A DNA stretch of 7,759 bases from Alphaproteobacteria bacterium (lineage in GTDB: Bacteria; Pseudomonadota; Alphaproteobacteria; Puniceispirillales; Puniceispirillaceae). The position numbers were made by a program, and so were the translations under genes. Of this stretch, positions 6,310 to 7,759 are shown piece by piece. How positions within the stretch are numbered: the stretch's first letter is position 1; the number at the start of each line of letters is the position of its first letter. Under the pieces are notes generated by a model. It was not told the origin of the DNA. It did not search any database and worked only from the letters and a program-made list of their open reading frames with translations. The stretch lies in the NCBI GenBank assembly GCA_009936885.1, contig JAACDT010000043.1, positions 1-7,759 on the forward strand. Direction: 5' to 3'.

Positions 6310-6825
6310 CTAGGGCCAAATCTGCTCTATATCATTGACATCAGTTTGATAGGCTTGTGCTAATGCAAGCCGAACCATACGAGCTGAAACCCCAACCCTT
6401 AACCCGCCTGTCAGTAACTTTAATAAGGCCCATCTTTGGGCTTCAGGCATTTGATCAAGCCATTTTTTTAATAATATATTAGCATCTAGTCTCGATACCG
6501 TCTTAAGTTTGGTGATGATTTCACTTACGCTTATTTCTGCGTTAACTTCTTCATTCTGCGGCCAGATAAGTGCAACAGTTTCTGCCAAATCACCCACAAA
6601 ATCATAGGATAAATCAAATAAAACGCTATCGCATCTCTCATAGGCAATCTGGCGAATAAGACCTGCTTTCACGCCTTGAATAGATAACTCCCCGGTGAGG
6701 GCAGATAGTGCATATCCTCTATCATGATCAGGCGTATTTCTTATAAACTCGACTAGATAGGCCTGTTTTATCAAACGTTGAGGGGCATATAGCAATGACT
6801 GAAGTAAATTGGCAAAAACCCTCAT
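6310..6825 (-). CDS. DNA ligase, N-terminal (DNA-binding) part, 171 residues up to the TAG
   Basis: This is the open part before the TAG. It corresponds to the alpha-helical DNA-binding domain that precedes the catalytic core of the bacterial LIG family. Recognisable stretches are MRVFANLLQSLLYAPQR (1-17), DHDRGYALSALTGEL (33-47), VLFDLSYDFVGDLAETVAL (68-86) and RWALLKLLTGGLRVGVSARM (131-150), all close to the family pattern. Alone it lacks the adenylation lysine and cannot ligate. Its ATG shares bases with the TGA of the exonuclease gene, which implies translational coupling. If the TAG is real, this fragment would be the first product of the ligase message, able at most to bind DNA (inference). 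Confidence 0.85.
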   Translation of the reverse strand: MRVFANLLQSLLYAPQRLIKQAYLVEFIRNTPDHDRGYALSALTGELSIQGVKAGLIRQIAYERCDSVLFDLSYDFVGDLAETVALIWPQNEEVNAEISVSEIITKLKTVSRLDANILLKKWLDQMPEAQRWALLKLLTGGLRVGVSARMVRLALAQAYQTDVNDIEQIWP

Positions 6826-7759
6826 TCGCTCTCATCCTCATATCCGATAAGGGAGAGCGCCTTGGCAGATAAACCCATCTGAGAACAGGCATGAATAAGG
6901 GCATCCTCTCTGCCATGTGTTACCCAAATCTCAGATGCGTTTACCTCTTTTATGGTGCGTAATATATCATTCCAATCAGCATGATCAGATATCACGAGAG
7001 GGAGCTCAACACCACCTTGTTTTGCACGTTGTCTTACCTGCATCCAGCCTGAGGCATAAACTACAAGAGGGTCGCTTAATCTCTGCGCCCATTTTGTTCC
7101 CATTGCTGAGGGTGGTGCCAATATAAACTTATTGGCAAGTGAGATTTGTTGGTTATCTATTTTGCCAATTGGTGTTGTCTGCAAACTTCCAAGCTCAATT
7201 CCAAATGATATATATAAATCACATAGTTTTTTCATCGCGCCATGAATGAAAATCGTCTCATCGTACCCAGCCTCGCGCAATAAAGCGATTAAGCGCTGTG
7301 CTTTCCCAAGAGAATAGGCCCCAATTATAATTGAGCGCTCGGGAAACAAATGCTGCACCTCCAGTAATTTTTTAATTTGCGTCTCTGGCTCTGGATGCGC
7401 AAAAACAGGCAATCCAAAAGTAGCTTCTGTAATAAATACATCACATTGCTCGACCTGAAAGGGACGGCAAGTGGGGTCACTACGTCTTTTATAGTCTCCA
7501 GCTGCAATTATCTTTGTATTGGCATATACAAGCACAATCTGAGCAGAGCCAAGCACATGACCAGCGGGAATTAATTTCACGCTTACATCCCCTAGCATCA
7601 ATTGCTGATTATAGGGAAGCGCTGTTTGCTGACCTGCAAAGTTAGCGCCAAATCGCGCAGACATTATGGCAAGGGTTTCTGGTGTTGCAATAACATGACC
7701 ATGACCAGCGCGGGCATGGTCAGCATGTCCATGTGTTATAATTGCAGTATCAACAGCCC
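6822..7759 (-). CDS. Ligase-associated DNA exonuclease (metallo-beta-lactamase/beta-CASP fold), 5' end outside the window
   Basis: This is the EXO member of the LHR-MPE-LIG-EXO DNA repair module, related to SNM1/Pso2-type nucleases. In this group it is predicted to be a metal-dependent DNA exonuclease working with the ligase it is coupled to. The window holds the last 311 residues; the family is about 335-345 long, so roughly 25-35 are missing. The frame stays open to the right edge past the internal ATG at 7664, and the missing piece is confirmed by THGHADH (8-14 of the visible part), the metal motif HxHxDH, which lies upstream of that ATG. Other metal or active-site motifs are PAGHVLGSAQI (His67), AAGDYKRRSDPT (Asp88), VISDHADW (Asp258, His259) and WVTHGRED (His281). 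The TGA overlaps the ligase ATG. No upstream promoter is visible in the window. Confidence 0.94.
   Translation of the reverse strand, partial: AVDTAIITHGHADHARAGHGHVIATPETLAIMSARFGANFAGQQTALPYNQQLMLGDVSVKLIPAGHVLGSAQIVLVYANTKIIAAGDYKRRSDPTCRPFQVEQCDVFITEATFGLPVFAHPEPETQIKKLLEVQHLFPERSIIIGAYSLGKAQRLIALLREAGYDETIFIHGAMKKLCDLYISFGIELGSLQTTPIGKIDNQQISLANKFILAPPSAMGTKWAQRLSDPLVVYASGWMQVRQRAKQGGVELPLVISDHADWNDILRTIKEVNASEIWVTHGREDALIHACSQMGLSAKALSLIGYEDESE

Larger units (their letters stand above)
5221..6825 (-). pseudogene. ATP-dependent DNA ligase (cisplatin-damage-response type), interrupted by one in-frame TAG
   Basis: Read through the stop, this locus is a single frame of 534 codons, the usual length for the LIG of the LHR-MPE-LIG-EXO repair module. 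No frameshift is needed: the two open halves and the 25 codons between them are in register. The 25 codons after the TAG encode IEPPY-IELF-NWLEG, which matches the family's PPY..LF.WLEG linker, so the sequence past the stop still looks selected. The TAG (6312-6310) lies between the N-terminal DNA-binding domain and the nucleotidyltransferase domain, at a position where I recall relatives having a WHGL-like segment. It may be a true nonsense mutation, a sequencing error or, less likely, a readthrough or split-gene arrangement. The start overlaps the exonuclease stop (ATGA), so the two genes form an operon. Confidence 0.85.

Noticed and set aside
6310..6312. TAG reassigned to an amino acid genome-wide
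   Set aside because: The DUF2256 gene ends naturally with TAG at 5210-5212 right after its conserved domain, and no other gene in the window has an internal TAG. A single interrupted gene is not evidence for recoding.
6822..7664. A complete 280-residue exonuclease starting at ATG 7664
   Set aside because: The frame stays open to the window edge, and the essential HxHxDH metal motif lies upstream of that ATG, so the ATG is internal and the gene is cut by the edge.
1..7759. CRISPR arrays, tRNA or rRNA genes, prophage or defence genes
   Set aside because: No regularly spaced repeats, cloverleaf-like segments or phage or defence domains were seen by reading both strands.

Overview
The window looks like ordinary chromosomal sequence from an AT-leaning, gene-dense alphaproteobacterium, plausibly a marine lineage of the SAR116 kind (inference; no rRNA gene is present to confirm it). 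The support is the Bacillus-type Fe-S PurF with a short propeptide, the purF-SDR overlap typical of alphaproteobacteria, a fused MnmC, a YcgN/UPF0260 protein, a DUF2256 zinc ribbon and the alphaproteobacterial/pseudomonad type of EXO-ATP-ligase pair. Spacers are very short and no gene-free stretch exceeds about 130 bases.

Left part (1-4189): bases 1 to about 124 are a displaced fragment of mnmC, 93.5% identical to a stretch inside the intact mnmC 2.9 kb further on. It sits directly in front of purF (+), the first enzyme of de novo purine synthesis. purF overlaps a YciK-like short-chain dehydrogenase (+) by 11 nt. Convergent to these is full-length bifunctional mnmC (-), which finishes the mnm5s2U modification at the tRNA wobble position.

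Middle (4190-5212): divergent from mnmC is a + strand group of three small genes: a YcgN/UPF0260 cysteine-cluster protein, an unrecognised 58-residue single-pass membrane protein with a very good Shine-Dalgarno, and a 53-residue DUF2256 zinc ribbon. A perfect 8-bp hairpin spans the stop codon of the first.

Right part (5213-7759, - strand): a metallo-beta-lactamase/beta-CASP 'ligase-associated' exonuclease, cut by the window edge, is coupled by an ATGA overlap to an ATP-dependent DNA ligase of the cisplatin-damage-response family. Together they are the EXO-LIG half of the bacterial LHR-MPE-LIG-EXO DNA repair module. The ligase reading frame is intact in sequence but carries one in-frame TAG between the DNA-binding domain and the catalytic core. 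The helicase (LHR) and phosphoesterase (MPE) genes are not downstream.

I see no clearly new multi-gene system. The points worth a second look are the duplicated mnmC fragment fused to the front of purF, the amber codon in the ligase linker, and the unrecognised small membrane protein.
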